Below, piece by piece: positions 35,474 through 43,554 of a stretch of DNA of 64,000 bases. The notes under the pieces were generated by a model. It did no database searches. It saw nothing but the letters and a program-made list of their open reading frames with translations, and had not been told where the DNA came from. The DNA lies in the NCBI GenBank assembly GCA_041538025.1, contig JBGOEV010000004.1, forward strand, positions 23,846 through 87,845. Reading direction: 5' to 3'. The stretch is from Thermosaccharophagus gerlachensis. Its GTDB lineage: Bacteria; Armatimonadota; Fervidibacteria; Fervidibacterales; Thermosaccharophagaceae. Every line of letters starts with the position of its first letter. The first letter of the stretch is position 1. A program made the translations under genes and the position numbers.

Positions 35474-36427
35474 ATGGCGGTGAGCACAAATGGGATAGAC
35501 GTCCGTTTCTACTACGCTTCGTTGGTTGTCATTTTGCTTTTTTTCCTTCTCGGGCTTCTTATAGGGATTGGGTTGAGTCGTCAGCCAGCTGTTGAAAGGC
35601 TTGCTGCACACATTGAGCAACAGTTGAGGCAGTATCGTGAGGAAGTAAACAAACAGCTTCAAACAAGGGACAGATTGATACGCTCACTCCAAGATAAAAT
35701 CGTGTGCGAACAGCAAAAGATAAAGTGGCAGGAGCAGTTCTTACACACAATCTCTCCTATGTTCCTCAAAGGCTTGTTACGCTACAGGAATGTGGCTATC
35801 TTTATGACAGCACCAGAGAATGACGAAGCTTTTTTGAATGAGCTTAAAAGGACATTAAGTTCAGCCGATGCAAATGTTCGTTCTGTGACGCGATTTCGTG
35901 TAACAGCGTGGAGAAGCTCACCGGATGTTCTTTCAAGACTTGCCGAGGCATTTAGCATAAAGCCACAAGCCGATTCTGATGACTTGCAAACAGCTTACCA
36001 GAAGGCTTTGCTGAGGAAGTTCGCATCGCTGGTGAAGTTTGGAGACATAAACAACCAACTCAAAAGGTTTGTGCGTGCGGGTTTAGTGAAGCTCTCGGGA
36101 GATTATTCACATCCGATTGGAGGCGTTGTCATCATCAGCGCTATTAAGGGCAAGCGCTTGAGAGATGAGTTTGAAGCAATTGACCTTGAGCTCGCAAACT
36201 CGCTGAGGATGCTCGGGGCAAAAGTGGTGGTGTGTGAAACATCTCATGTTGAGGAGTCAATTATACCCATATGCCAGCATATTGGTGTTGCTACCGTTGA
36301 TAACGCTGAATCTGCGATCGGACAAATATGCATCGCATACGCACTCGCTGGTTACCAAGGACATTATGGTTGGAAGGAAACTGCAAGGATACGCTTCCCA
36401 GAGATACGCATCGGGAACGAACAGTAG
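35474..36427 (+). CDS. steB: SteB-like protein ('copper transporter' MctB family)
   Basis: One N-terminal transmembrane helix (VILLFFLLGLLIGIGL), a coiled coil (about residues 38-80) and a globular domain. That domain ends YALAGYQGHYGWKETARIRFP, which strongly resembles the SteB/MctB family often annotated as copper transporters. No metal ligands are evident, so I favour the SteB role as partner of SteA over metal transport. In actinobacteria it follows steA as here. The protein would face the periplasm with its coiled coil near the membrane. Confidence 0.8.
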   Translation: MAVSTNGIDVRFYYASLVVILLFFLLGLLIGIGLSRQPAVERLAAHIEQQLRQYREEVNKQLQTRDRLIRSLQDKIVCEQQKIKWQEQFLHTISPMFLKGLLRYRNVAIFMTAPENDEAFLNELKRTLSSADANVRSVTRFRVTAWRSSPDVLSRLAEAFSIKPQADSDDLQTAYQKALLRKFASLVKFGDINNQLKRFVRAGLVKLSGDYSHPIGGVVIISAIKGKRLRDEFEAIDLELANSLRMLGAKVVVCETSHVEESIIPICQHIGVATVDNAESAIGQICIAYALAGYQGHYGWKETARIRFPEIRIGNEQ

Positions 36428-36480
36428 TTACATTGAGCATTACGGTAAGATGCCAATCGCGTTGAGGTGAGAAGTTTTTC

Positions 36481-37200
36481 ATGAAGAGCGACCAAACTGT
36501 CTCCGTCATTATACCTGCGTATAACGAGGCTGGGAGGGTTGGGCTAACAGTTAGTGCTGTGTGGGAACTTCCGAATGTTTGTGAAGTTATCGTTGTTGAC
36601 GATGGCTCTAATGATGACACAGCGAGGGAGGCGTTCAATGCTGGCGCGTCCACAGTTATACGGCTACCACGAAGATGCGGTAAAGGCGCTGCGCTTTTTG
36701 AAGGTGTTAAAGTAGCAAGTGGTGACGTGCTTCTTTTTGTAGATGCGGACCTGTGTGCGAGCGCCCGCAATTTGAAGCCACTCATAGGGCATGTTCTTGA
36801 CGGAAAAGCTGATATGGCTATTGCTGTCCCATCAAAGATGGGGCAAGGTGGATTTGGAATCACAAAAGCATTTGCACGACTCATGATAGCACTTACATGC
36901 GGTTTCTTTGCTAAGGCACCGCTTTGTGGGCAGAGAGCTATAAAACGCCAACTGGTAAAACGCATGGGGCGTTTTGCTGACGGGTTTGGTGTTGAAGTTG
37001 GTTTGACAATTGATGCACACATGTTCGGTGCACGCATCGTTGAAGTCCCTTTGGATTTTGAACATAGGGTGACTGGGAGGACATTGAGAGGTTTCTTGCA
37101 CAGGGCAAAACAGCTTCTGGATATAATTAAAGCATGCTTGCATCGGCTTCTCTTCAGACTCCTTCGCTGGAAGCAGTATACACAACACGCTACATGGTGA
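36481..37200 (+). CDS. Family 2 glycosyltransferase
   Basis: A GT2 catalytic domain: VSVIIPAYNEAGRV, CEVIVVDDGSNDDT, KGAALFEGVKVASGDVLLFVDADL with the DXD motif, and a late GFGVEVGLTIDAHMFGARIVEVPLDFEHR region. The C-terminal helices lack obvious transmembrane segments, so it is a soluble or peripheral enzyme, like small dolichyl/polyprenyl-phosphate transferases. GAGGTGAGAAG lies before the ATG. It follows steB and precedes an MraY-like gene, suggesting work on an envelope polysaccharide or lipid-linked sugar. Confidence 0.88.
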   Translation: MKSDQTVSVIIPAYNEAGRVGLTVSAVWELPNVCEVIVVDDGSNDDTAREAFNAGASTVIRLPRRCGKGAALFEGVKVASGDVLLFVDADLCASARNLKPLIGHVLDGKADMAIAVPSKMGQGGFGITKAFARLMIALTCGFFAKAPLCGQRAIKRQLVKRMGRFADGFGVEVGLTIDAHMFGARIVEVPLDFEHRVTGRTLRGFLHRAKQLLDIIKACLHRLLFRLLRWKQYTQHATW

Positions 37201-37209
37201 TTGAATTAG

Positions 37210-38034
37210 ATGCTAATGCCTTTATTCCTGTGCGTTGTAGGGATGCTCTTGCCGTTAGTGGTTGTCCCACTGGTTGTGTCTATACTGGCGCGATGTGATG
37301 AGCTGAGACGGAGGAATTTCCGCAATCAACCGGTTGTGACAGCTTGCGGTGTTGCGATATTTGCTTCGTTTGTCATTCAGTTTGTTTTCGTTAGCTTTGT
37401 GTGGACGCATATCTCAAATGTGTGTGCAGCTTTAGCGTTTGTTGGTGTGTGGTTTCTTTTGCTTGGGCTTGTTGATGATACTCTTGGTGATAGCATATGG
37501 CGAGGTTTCAAAGGGCACTTTAGCGCATTGTTTTTTGAAGGGCGCATAACGAGTGGGCTGCTCAAAGCAGTTGGCGGGCTTATTTGTTCGGTTATAGCTG
37601 TGCTTTGGTTTGGTGGTGGCTATTCGTTTATTTCGGCGACGATCGGGATTATGCTCATTTGCCTTTCCGCTAACGGAATAAACTTGCTTGATAAACGCCC
37701 ATCAAGAGCTATTAAGGCGTTCTGGGTGTTGGGCATTGTTTCTATCGTTTTCTCGCGCCCCGAGCTCCGCATGCTACCTTCCATGCTCATCCTTTCAACG
37801 CTTCCATACTCCTACTATGACTTCACTTCAAAAGCCATGCTTGGAGACGCTGGCTCAAACATGCTTGGAGCAATCCTTGGCACATTCATATGGTTAGCCA
37901 CTGCTACGCCGTTTCAAATTGCGCTTCTACTTATCTGGCTTGCATTGCATGTCTACTCTGAGAAGCATTCTTTGACCGAGGCAATAGCCAAGGTTAAGCT
38001 GTTGCGTTGGATAGATGAGCTCGGCGTGAGATGA
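37210..38034 (+). CDS. MraY/WecA-like membrane protein, atypical active-site motifs
   Basis: A polytopic protein of about eight helices. It keeps LVDDTLGD (the DD metal motif), SANGINLLDKRPSRAIK and AMLGDAGSNMLGA, which correspond to the MraY/WecA motifs. However, the usual DGxDGLA following NxxN is replaced by DKRPSRA, and at 274 residues it is shorter than MraY (about 330-360). A family with an N..NLxDxRPxRA motif accompanies SteA/SteB in other phyla. It may transfer phospho-sugars to a polyprenyl carrier or have lost that role. It starts 9 bases after the glycosyltransferase stop. Confidence 0.75.
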   Translation: MLMPLFLCVVGMLLPLVVVPLVVSILARCDELRRRNFRNQPVVTACGVAIFASFVIQFVFVSFVWTHISNVCAALAFVGVWFLLLGLVDDTLGDSIWRGFKGHFSALFFEGRITSGLLKAVGGLICSVIAVLWFGGGYSFISATIGIMLICLSANGINLLDKRPSRAIKAFWVLGIVSIVFSRPELRMLPSMLILSTLPYSYYDFTSKAMLGDAGSNMLGAILGTFIWLATATPFQIALLLIWLALHVYSEKHSLTEAIAKVKLLRWIDELGVR

Positions 38035-38095
38035 GCATATCCTTTGCGTCAAATTCTAAATGAAGCGAGTATGAAGTTTCACGGGGGTATAGAGG

Positions 38096-39166
38096 ATGGT
38101 TAGCAGATCTAACCTATGCTATTACGCAAGCGTGGCAATGCTCATTTTCGTGTTTCAGTTCGCTTGGGATACCTTTGGTGAGTCAAATGCACCCGTAGAG
38201 CATCCTACAAAGGTAAACTTATCGCATAGCTACTCCACTTCATCACGGCAAAGATATAAGTTGATTGTGAGTGCAGACGCAGTTATGGTGCTTGGTATAC
38301 AACGCGCCCTTTTGCAGTTCAGTGCCAACATTGACATTGAGACAGCACTTAAGAGCAAGACGCGAAACGGTGAGATGATCATTGAATTTCGTGTGGTTGG
38401 TGGTGTAATGCGTCTTTTTGGGGCGGGCTGGAGGCAGACCGAAAGGGTTCCATCACAAACTGCCACGATTATGATGACACCTAAAGGACAGATATTAAGC
38501 ATTTCTGGGCTGACAGATAGCGATGTATTTGAGGCAGCTGCTGGTCTTGATGTTGTCAGCTTAGCAATAGGCACGGTTTGTGTTGGTTTGCCAAATGAGC
38601 CTGTTAGTGTTGGTGATGCGTGGCATGTTGAACATCGCGTAAGTGATAGGCGCCCGATAGTAGCGCATACAAAGCTCGTCAAGATAAGCTCACCACTACC
38701 GCAACAGCTCGTTGCTCACATGGAAACGAGGTATGATATACCGATTGATTGGTTTCTGCCGAACGAGTTGAAATTGCTTTACAATGTGCGTGCACATCAC
38801 AAGGGCGTTACAACGGTTGAATTCAATTGCAACGAAGGTTGTGTTGAGTCAGGTGAGGGAAGTGTTGAAATTGAAATGCAAATGTCAATCCCCATTGCTG
38901 AGTTACCTCCTGAGGTTGTTGCTTCAGTGGTGAAGCCACAGAACCCATTAACTCCTGAACAGCATGCCGAAAGAGGTGAAGCTAACGCCGAAGAGACCAC
39001 GAATGAGTTGAATGAGGATGCTAATGAACCAGCCGAGGAAGAAGAAAACAAAGAAGGCAAGGAAGTTGCTGAAGAACAAAAGGAGCACAACATGCAAGCG
39101 TTTCCAAACGATGTTCCCTTCAACCTGACTATACGTGCTCAATTTCAATTAACACGCCAGTGGTGA
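38096..39166 (+). CDS. Secreted protein of unknown function with acidic C-terminal region
   Basis: An N-terminal hydrophobic stretch (CYYASVAMLIFVFQFAW) reads as a signal peptide or anchor. Residues about 40-270 are beta-rich (SQTATIMMTPKGQILSIS, PVSVGDAWHVEHRV), resembling the loosely defined DUF6263-like secreted proteins. A Glu/Asn/Ala-rich, strongly acidic stretch lies at about 285-335, before a short hydrophilic end. No enzyme motif is visible. It ends 9 bases before leuB on the same strand, but a functional link is not obvious. Confidence 0.6.
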   Translation: MVSRSNLCYYASVAMLIFVFQFAWDTFGESNAPVEHPTKVNLSHSYSTSSRQRYKLIVSADAVMVLGIQRALLQFSANIDIETALKSKTRNGEMIIEFRVVGGVMRLFGAGWRQTERVPSQTATIMMTPKGQILSISGLTDSDVFEAAAGLDVVSLAIGTVCVGLPNEPVSVGDAWHVEHRVSDRRPIVAHTKLVKISSPLPQQLVAHMETRYDIPIDWFLPNELKLLYNVRAHHKGVTTVEFNCNEGCVESGEGSVEIEMQMSIPIAELPPEVVASVVKPQNPLTPEQHAERGEANAEETTNELNEDANEPAEEEENKEGKEVAEEQKEHNMQAFPNDVPFNLTIRAQFQLTRQW

Positions 39167-39175
39167 TGAGCAACG

Positions 39176-40240
39176 ATGAGTAAGGTCTATAAGATAGCGG
39201 TCATACCGGGCGATGGTATTGGTCCTGAGGTTGTGCGTGAAGGTTTGAAAGTGCTTGAAGCAGCAGCTTCATCAACAGGGATGAAATACGAGCTTGTGCA
39301 CTATGACTTCGGTGGGGAGAGATACCTCCGAACGGGGGAAATATTACCAGATGGTGTGATTGATGAGTTGCGCACTTTTGATGCGATTTACCTTGGTGCT
39401 GTAGGTCACCCAGATGTTCCTCCCGGAGTTCTTGAGAGAGGGTTATTGTTGCGCCTCCGATTTGAACTTGACCTTTACATCAATTTGCGCCCAGTGAAGC
39501 TCTATCCGGGTGTGTGGACACCACTCAAGGATAAAGGACCGCAGGACATTGACTTTGTAGTGGTGCGCGAGAATACCGAAGACTTGTATGTTGGTGTAGG
39601 TGGGTGGTTTAAGAAGGGCACACAGGATGAAGTAGCATTCCAAGTTGCCGTCTATACGAGGCGTGGAACTGAAAGATGCATTAAGTATGCGTTTGAGCTT
39701 GCGAGGCAGCGAAACAAGAAAAAGAGGGTGACACTTGTTGATAAGTCAAACGTGCTCACATATGGACATGAGCTTTGGTTGAGGACTTTCAAAGAGGTAG
39801 CGTCAAGCTACCCAGACATAGAAGCTGATCATGCTTATGTTGATGCATGTTGCATGTGGATGGTTAAAAACCCTGAAAGGTTTGATGTCATCGTTACGAC
39901 GAATATGTTTGGGGATATCATAACGGACTTAGGTGCAATCATACAAGGTGGGATGGGTGTTGCAGCGTCCGGGAATATACATCCTGGAAAAACATCCATG
40001 TTTGAGCCAATACATGGCTCAGCCCCAAAGCATGCTGGTAAAAACATAGCCAACCCAATAGCTGCTATCCTCGCCATGCAGATGCTTGTTGATTTCCTTG
40101 GCGAACACGAGACTGCAAGACGAATCGAGGAGGCATGTGCCAAGGCTCTAATGAGTGGCAGGATAAAATCAATGGAAGCTGGTAAGATGGGCATGAGCAC
40201 ATCCGAGGTGGGTGATTTTATAGCGAGTTTAATTGAGTGA
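39176..40240 (+). CDS. leuB: 3-isopropylmalate dehydrogenase-like (beta-decarboxylating dehydrogenase)
   Basis: The motif AVIPGDGIGPEV opens the family. LRFELDLYINLRPVKLY contains the substrate Arg residues; YVDACCMWMVKNPERFDVIVTTNMFGDIITDLGA and EPIHGSAPKHAGKNIANPIA hold the metal Asp residues and cofactor loop. It is 354 residues, the standard length. The decarboxylating family also includes isocitrate, homoisocitrate and tartrate enzymes. The presence of leuD favours isopropylmalate, but the relative most like archaeal/actinobacterial LeuB makes homoisocitrate possible. Its neighbour purD starts 18 bases after the stop. Confidence 0.85.
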   Translation: MSKVYKIAVIPGDGIGPEVVREGLKVLEAAASSTGMKYELVHYDFGGERYLRTGEILPDGVIDELRTFDAIYLGAVGHPDVPPGVLERGLLLRLRFELDLYINLRPVKLYPGVWTPLKDKGPQDIDFVVVRENTEDLYVGVGGWFKKGTQDEVAFQVAVYTRRGTERCIKYAFELARQRNKKKRVTLVDKSNVLTYGHELWLRTFKEVASSYPDIEADHAYVDACCMWMVKNPERFDVIVTTNMFGDIITDLGAIIQGGMGVAASGNIHPGKTSMFEPIHGSAPKHAGKNIANPIAAILAMQMLVDFLGEHETARRIEEACAKALMSGRIKSMEAGKMGMSTSEVGDFIASLIE

Positions 40241-40257
40241 GAAGGGGGTGTGCAGGG

Positions 40258-41541
40258 ATGAAGGTGCTTGTAGTTGGTTCTGGTGGTCGTGAGCATGCCC
40301 TCGTTTGGAAGATTGCCCAAAGCCCTCTCGTCAGCGAGGTGCATTGTGCACCGGGAAATGCTGGAATAGCCAAGCTTGCTAAATGTGTTCCCATAGGAGC
40401 TGAAGATATAAGCTCGCTTGCTGATTATGCTGAAAGAGAAAAAATAGACTTAACGGTAGTTGGTCCTGAAGCACCGCTTGCAGCTGGGATTGTGGACGAA
40501 TTTGAAAGACGGAAGTTGCGCATCTTCGGACCAACGAAAATTGCTTCCGAGATAGAGGCAAGCAAAGCATTTTGTAAGCAGTTGCTTTACAAGCATGGCA
40601 TACCAACAGCTCGGTTTGAAATCTTTGACAACCCAGATGAAGCATTGAAGTATGTTAAAGCACATGGAGCACCAGTAGTAGTTAAGGCGAGCGGTCTCGC
40701 TGCAGGTAAGGGGAGCATCGTTTGTCACACACTTGATGAGGCAATTGAAGCTGTTGAGAGGATAATGATTAAGCGTGAGTTTGGTAGTTCAGGGGATACA
40801 GTAGTCGTTGAGGATTATCTTGAGGGCGAAGAAGCCTCGGTGATGGTTTTCACAGATGGAGAGGTTGTCAAACCGATGCCTCCTTCTCAAGACCACAAAC
40901 CGTTGCTTGATGGTGATATGGGACCAAACACAGGTGGCATGGGTGCTTATAGCCCAGTCCCTGCAATTGACGAGGCGCTCTTTGAACATATCATTGAGAC
41001 GATCATAAAGCCAACTGTGAAAGCGATGGCACAAGAAGGACGCCCATACAAAGGTGTGTTGTATGCTGGGTTGATGCTCACCAGTGATGGTCCAAAGGTG
41101 CTTGAATACAATTGTAGGTTTGGAGACCCAGAAACACAAGCAGTTTTGCCACTCATTGATGGTGACATAGTGCCAATACTGAATGCTGTCGTTGATGGTG
41201 AGTTGGAGAAGGTAGAGGTAAATTCATCTGGCAGGTGTTGCGTTTGCGTTGTCATGGCATCGGCAGGTTATCCCGGGAAGTATGAGAAAGGGAAAGCAAT
41301 AAGAGGCATTGAGGAAGCCGAGTCCCTCGGTGATGTTATTGTTTTCCATGCTGGCACGGCTTTGAAGGATGGCGAATTGATAACCAATGGTGGAAGGGTG
41401 CTTGGTGTAACAGCATTAGGGGACGATTTCGCTTCAGCTATATCACGAGCTTACGAAGCTGTTTCACTCATCTCTTTTGAGGGTGCCCACTATAGAAAGG
41501 ACATTGGGTGGCGTGCACTCCGTCGTCTTGGGCTTGCATAA
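40258..41541 (+). CDS. purD: Phosphoribosylamine-glycine ligase
   Basis: An ATP-grasp enzyme: KVLVVGSGGREHALVWK, APGNAGIAKLA, VKASGLAAGKGSIVC, VVEDYLEGEEASVMVFTDG and YNCRFGDPETQAVLP are PurD signatures. It joins glycine to phosphoribosylamine in purine synthesis. GGGGGTG (40244-40250) lies 7 bases before ATG 40258, which decides against the upstream GTG 40237. At 427 residues it is typical. No other purine gene is in the window. Confidence 0.96.
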   Translation: MKVLVVGSGGREHALVWKIAQSPLVSEVHCAPGNAGIAKLAKCVPIGAEDISSLADYAEREKIDLTVVGPEAPLAAGIVDEFERRKLRIFGPTKIASEIEASKAFCKQLLYKHGIPTARFEIFDNPDEALKYVKAHGAPVVVKASGLAAGKGSIVCHTLDEAIEAVERIMIKREFGSSGDTVVVEDYLEGEEASVMVFTDGEVVKPMPPSQDHKPLLDGDMGPNTGGMGAYSPVPAIDEALFEHIIETIIKPTVKAMAQEGRPYKGVLYAGLMLTSDGPKVLEYNCRFGDPETQAVLPLIDGDIVPILNAVVDGELEKVEVNSSGRCCVCVVMASAGYPGKYEKGKAIRGIEEAESLGDVIVFHAGTALKDGELITNGGRVLGVTALGDDFASAISRAYEAVSLISFEGAHYRKDIGWRALRRLGLA

Positions 41542-41578
41542 ATGGGAGCAAAGCTCGGCAAGCCAAAGGGTTGATTTT

Positions 41579-42229
41579 TCAATTTGCACAGCTCTTAGCG
41601 AGCAACTCTTTTGCCTTATCTACAGCGCTTGCTGCATCTGGTGCATATCCATCAGCGCCAATCGAATCGGCATATTCTTGCGTCAACGGTGCCCCACCAA
41701 CCATCACTATAACCTTGTCTCTTATGCCAGCAGCTTTAAGCGCTTCAATTGTATCTTTCATTGCTGGCATGGTTGTGGTGAGCAACGCTGACATGCCTAC
41801 TATCTTTGCCTCGTGTTCCTTAACAGCCTCAACAAATTTCTCAGGGGGTGTATCAACTCCTAAATCAATAACTTTGAAGCCAGCACCTTCAAGCATCATT
41901 GCGACCAAATTCTTACCTATATCATGCAGGTCGCCTCTCACTGTCCCTATCACAACCGTTGCTAAAGGCTTTATGTCAGGGCGCTCTGTGAGTATAGGGC
42001 GAAGAACCTCCATCGCAGCCTTCATTGCACGAGCTGCAACGAGCACCTCAGGGATGTAAAACTCGTTGTTTTTAAACTTCTCACCAACAACCTGCATCCC
42101 AGCTATTAAACCTTCGTTAAGTATCCTAGCTGGGTCAACACCTTCGTCTAACGCTTGTTTTGTAAGCTGGACCGCCTTGTCACGGTTACCATTGATCACA
42201 GCCTCGGCAAGTTCGCTCAAGTTCACCAT
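41579..42229 (-). CDS. Corrinoid (B12-binding) methyltransferase component
   Basis: The N-terminal helical cap (about residues 1-88) precedes the cobalamin domain with the lower-axial motif GDLHDIGKN (His102) and SALLTTTMPAMKDTIEAL, VMVGGAPLTQEYADSIGADGYA. This matches MtbC/MtmC/MttC-like corrinoid proteins that shuttle methyl groups from an MttB-type enzyme to a receiver. The only MttB in the window is at 24410-25891. No RamA-like activator or MtbA-like acceptor is nearby. GGGGTGAG lies 5 bases before ATG 42229. It has a TATAAT box with an adjoining palindrome upstream, suggesting its own regulated promoter. Confidence 0.92.
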   Translation of the reverse strand: MVNLSELAEAVINGNRDKAVQLTKQALDEGVDPARILNEGLIAGMQVVGEKFKNNEFYIPEVLVAARAMKAAMEVLRPILTERPDIKPLATVVIGTVRGDLHDIGKNLVAMMLEGAGFKVIDLGVDTPPEKFVEAVKEHEAKIVGMSALLTTTMPAMKDTIEALKAAGIRDKVIVMVGGAPLTQEYADSIGADGYAPDAASAVDKAKELLAKSCAN

Positions 42230-42261
42230 CACATCTCACCCCTCAACAGTGTTTTTAGAAC

Positions 42262-42282
42262 CGTATCAATGATACGATTATA
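42262..42282 (-). promoter_or_regulatory. -10 box and abutting palindrome before the corrinoid gene
   Basis: On the minus strand TATAAT (42277-42282) is followed directly by the palindrome CGTATC-aat-GATACG (42262-42276). Transcription would begin near 42270, so the palindrome covers the start site, the usual place for a repressor. No -35 hexamer is recognisable in the end of the upstream gene. Confidence 0.5.
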
Positions 42283-42289
42283 GCGCGCA

Positions 42290-43447
42290 TCACAAGCCAA
42301 GCTGAGCGTTGAGTTCAGCTTGATATCCTTCTACCTCGCCATCTTCTACATCCTTTACCTTCACTGGTGAATTCAACCATGCTGATTCGTATACAGCCAT
42401 GCAGACTGCTTGCGATTTATATCCTTCAACACCGTCGGTTTCAATCGGCTTGCCATAAAGCACTCCCTCTATGAACTCGTATAGTTCAATCGCCACAGTA
42501 TCTGTTATCCCCATAGGGAACAGCGCTTCGCGCTCCTCATCAGTTATGCTCTCCATGAACTCGTTCGTGAGTTCTTCAAGTGTCTTCCTTGTGTTACGTC
42601 CATACAACCCTTCTTGTAGATCAATACAACCTTCCTCGCCGTATATAATGCGCATAGTATAGCTCCTTCCGGGTGCTGCGCTCGTCAAAGTCCATTGTGC
42701 TGGTGTGCCATCTTGGAATTTAAGCAAAGCCATCGTTGTGTCTTCAACTGTTATCTCAACTGCCCCTTCTTTCGTTTCTGGCTTTCTGTATCGCACAGGC
42801 ATCAACCTCATGCTGAATGCAAAGACTTCGTCCACTTCCCCAATGTAGTAACGCATCATGTCCGCATAGTGGACGCCTCCATCAAGCGTCCAGCCACCAC
42901 CTGCTATCTCTTTGTGCTCACGCCAGTCCCAATACCAAAGCCTTTCAAATGTATCAACCCAAAAGAGCATGCGTGGCTTCCCGATGAAGCCCATTTTCAA
43001 AGCCCACTTGATGGCTCTCTGTGATGGTGCCTTCTTGTAGTTCTCGGCTACTTGCAAAACTTTCCCATGAGCCTTCGCAGCTTCAATCATCTTCCTGCCA
43101 GCACGTAGCGTTATAGCGAGTGGCTTTTCAATAGTGACATGCAAGCCAGACTCAAAACATGCTATAGCGAGTGCATGGTGATCTCTATGTGGTGTGCATA
43201 TGTCAGCAGCTGAGAGCCCCTTCTCAGCCGAAAGCATCTCCTCAAAATCCTTATAGGCTTTGGGACGCTTACCTTGAAACTCAGCCACCTTATCAGCCAT
43301 CGCTTCTGCTCGCTCAAGCTTTATATCACATGTGGCAGCAATATGGAATTTCCTATATCCAGATTGCCAAAGCATTTGGTAGCCTCTGCGATGTGCATCA
43401 GCCATGCCACCGCACCCAACAATGGCAATGGCAAGTTCTTCTGGCAT
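42290..43447 (-). CDS. Gfo/Idh/MocA-family oxidoreductase
   Basis: The N-terminal Rossmann fold opens IAIVGCGGMADAHRRGYQ, and the family motif is TIEKPLAITLRAGRKMIEAAK, with the active-site Lys of EKP. The C-terminal domain includes WWYWDWREH-like aromatic segments (LWYWDWREHKEIAGGGWTLDGGVHYADMMRYYIG). Such enzymes oxidise or reduce sugar hydroxyls with NAD(P). GGAGGATG precedes the ATG. It lies downstream of an alcohol dehydrogenase on the same strand, in a sugar-use block. Confidence 0.9.
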   Translation of the reverse strand: MPEELAIAIVGCGGMADAHRRGYQMLWQSGYRKFHIAATCDIKLERAEAMADKVAEFQGKRPKAYKDFEEMLSAEKGLSAADICTPHRDHHALAIACFESGLHVTIEKPLAITLRAGRKMIEAAKAHGKVLQVAENYKKAPSQRAIKWALKMGFIGKPRMLFWVDTFERLWYWDWREHKEIAGGGWTLDGGVHYADMMRYYIGEVDEVFAFSMRLMPVRYRKPETKEGAVEITVEDTTMALLKFQDGTPAQWTLTSAAPGRSYTMRIIYGEEGCIDLQEGLYGRNTRKTLEELTNEFMESITDEEREALFPMGITDTVAIELYEFIEGVLYGKPIETDGVEGYKSQAVCMAVYESAWLNSPVKVKDVEDGEVEGYQAELNAQLGL

Positions 43448-43554
43448 CGCTTTTCATCCTCCAAAGGGTTAAAATTCACTTCAACGGCTTGCTGACCAGA
43501 AGCTGCAACAGGATAGCCACAAAGCGCTTCCCGGGTTAGTAGCTCGTTTGGAGC

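Noticed and set aside
35474..36427. Annotation of the SteB-like gene as a copper transporter
   Set aside because: No metal-binding pattern is visible and the neighbourhood is that of steA-steB, so the copper name seems a carry-over.
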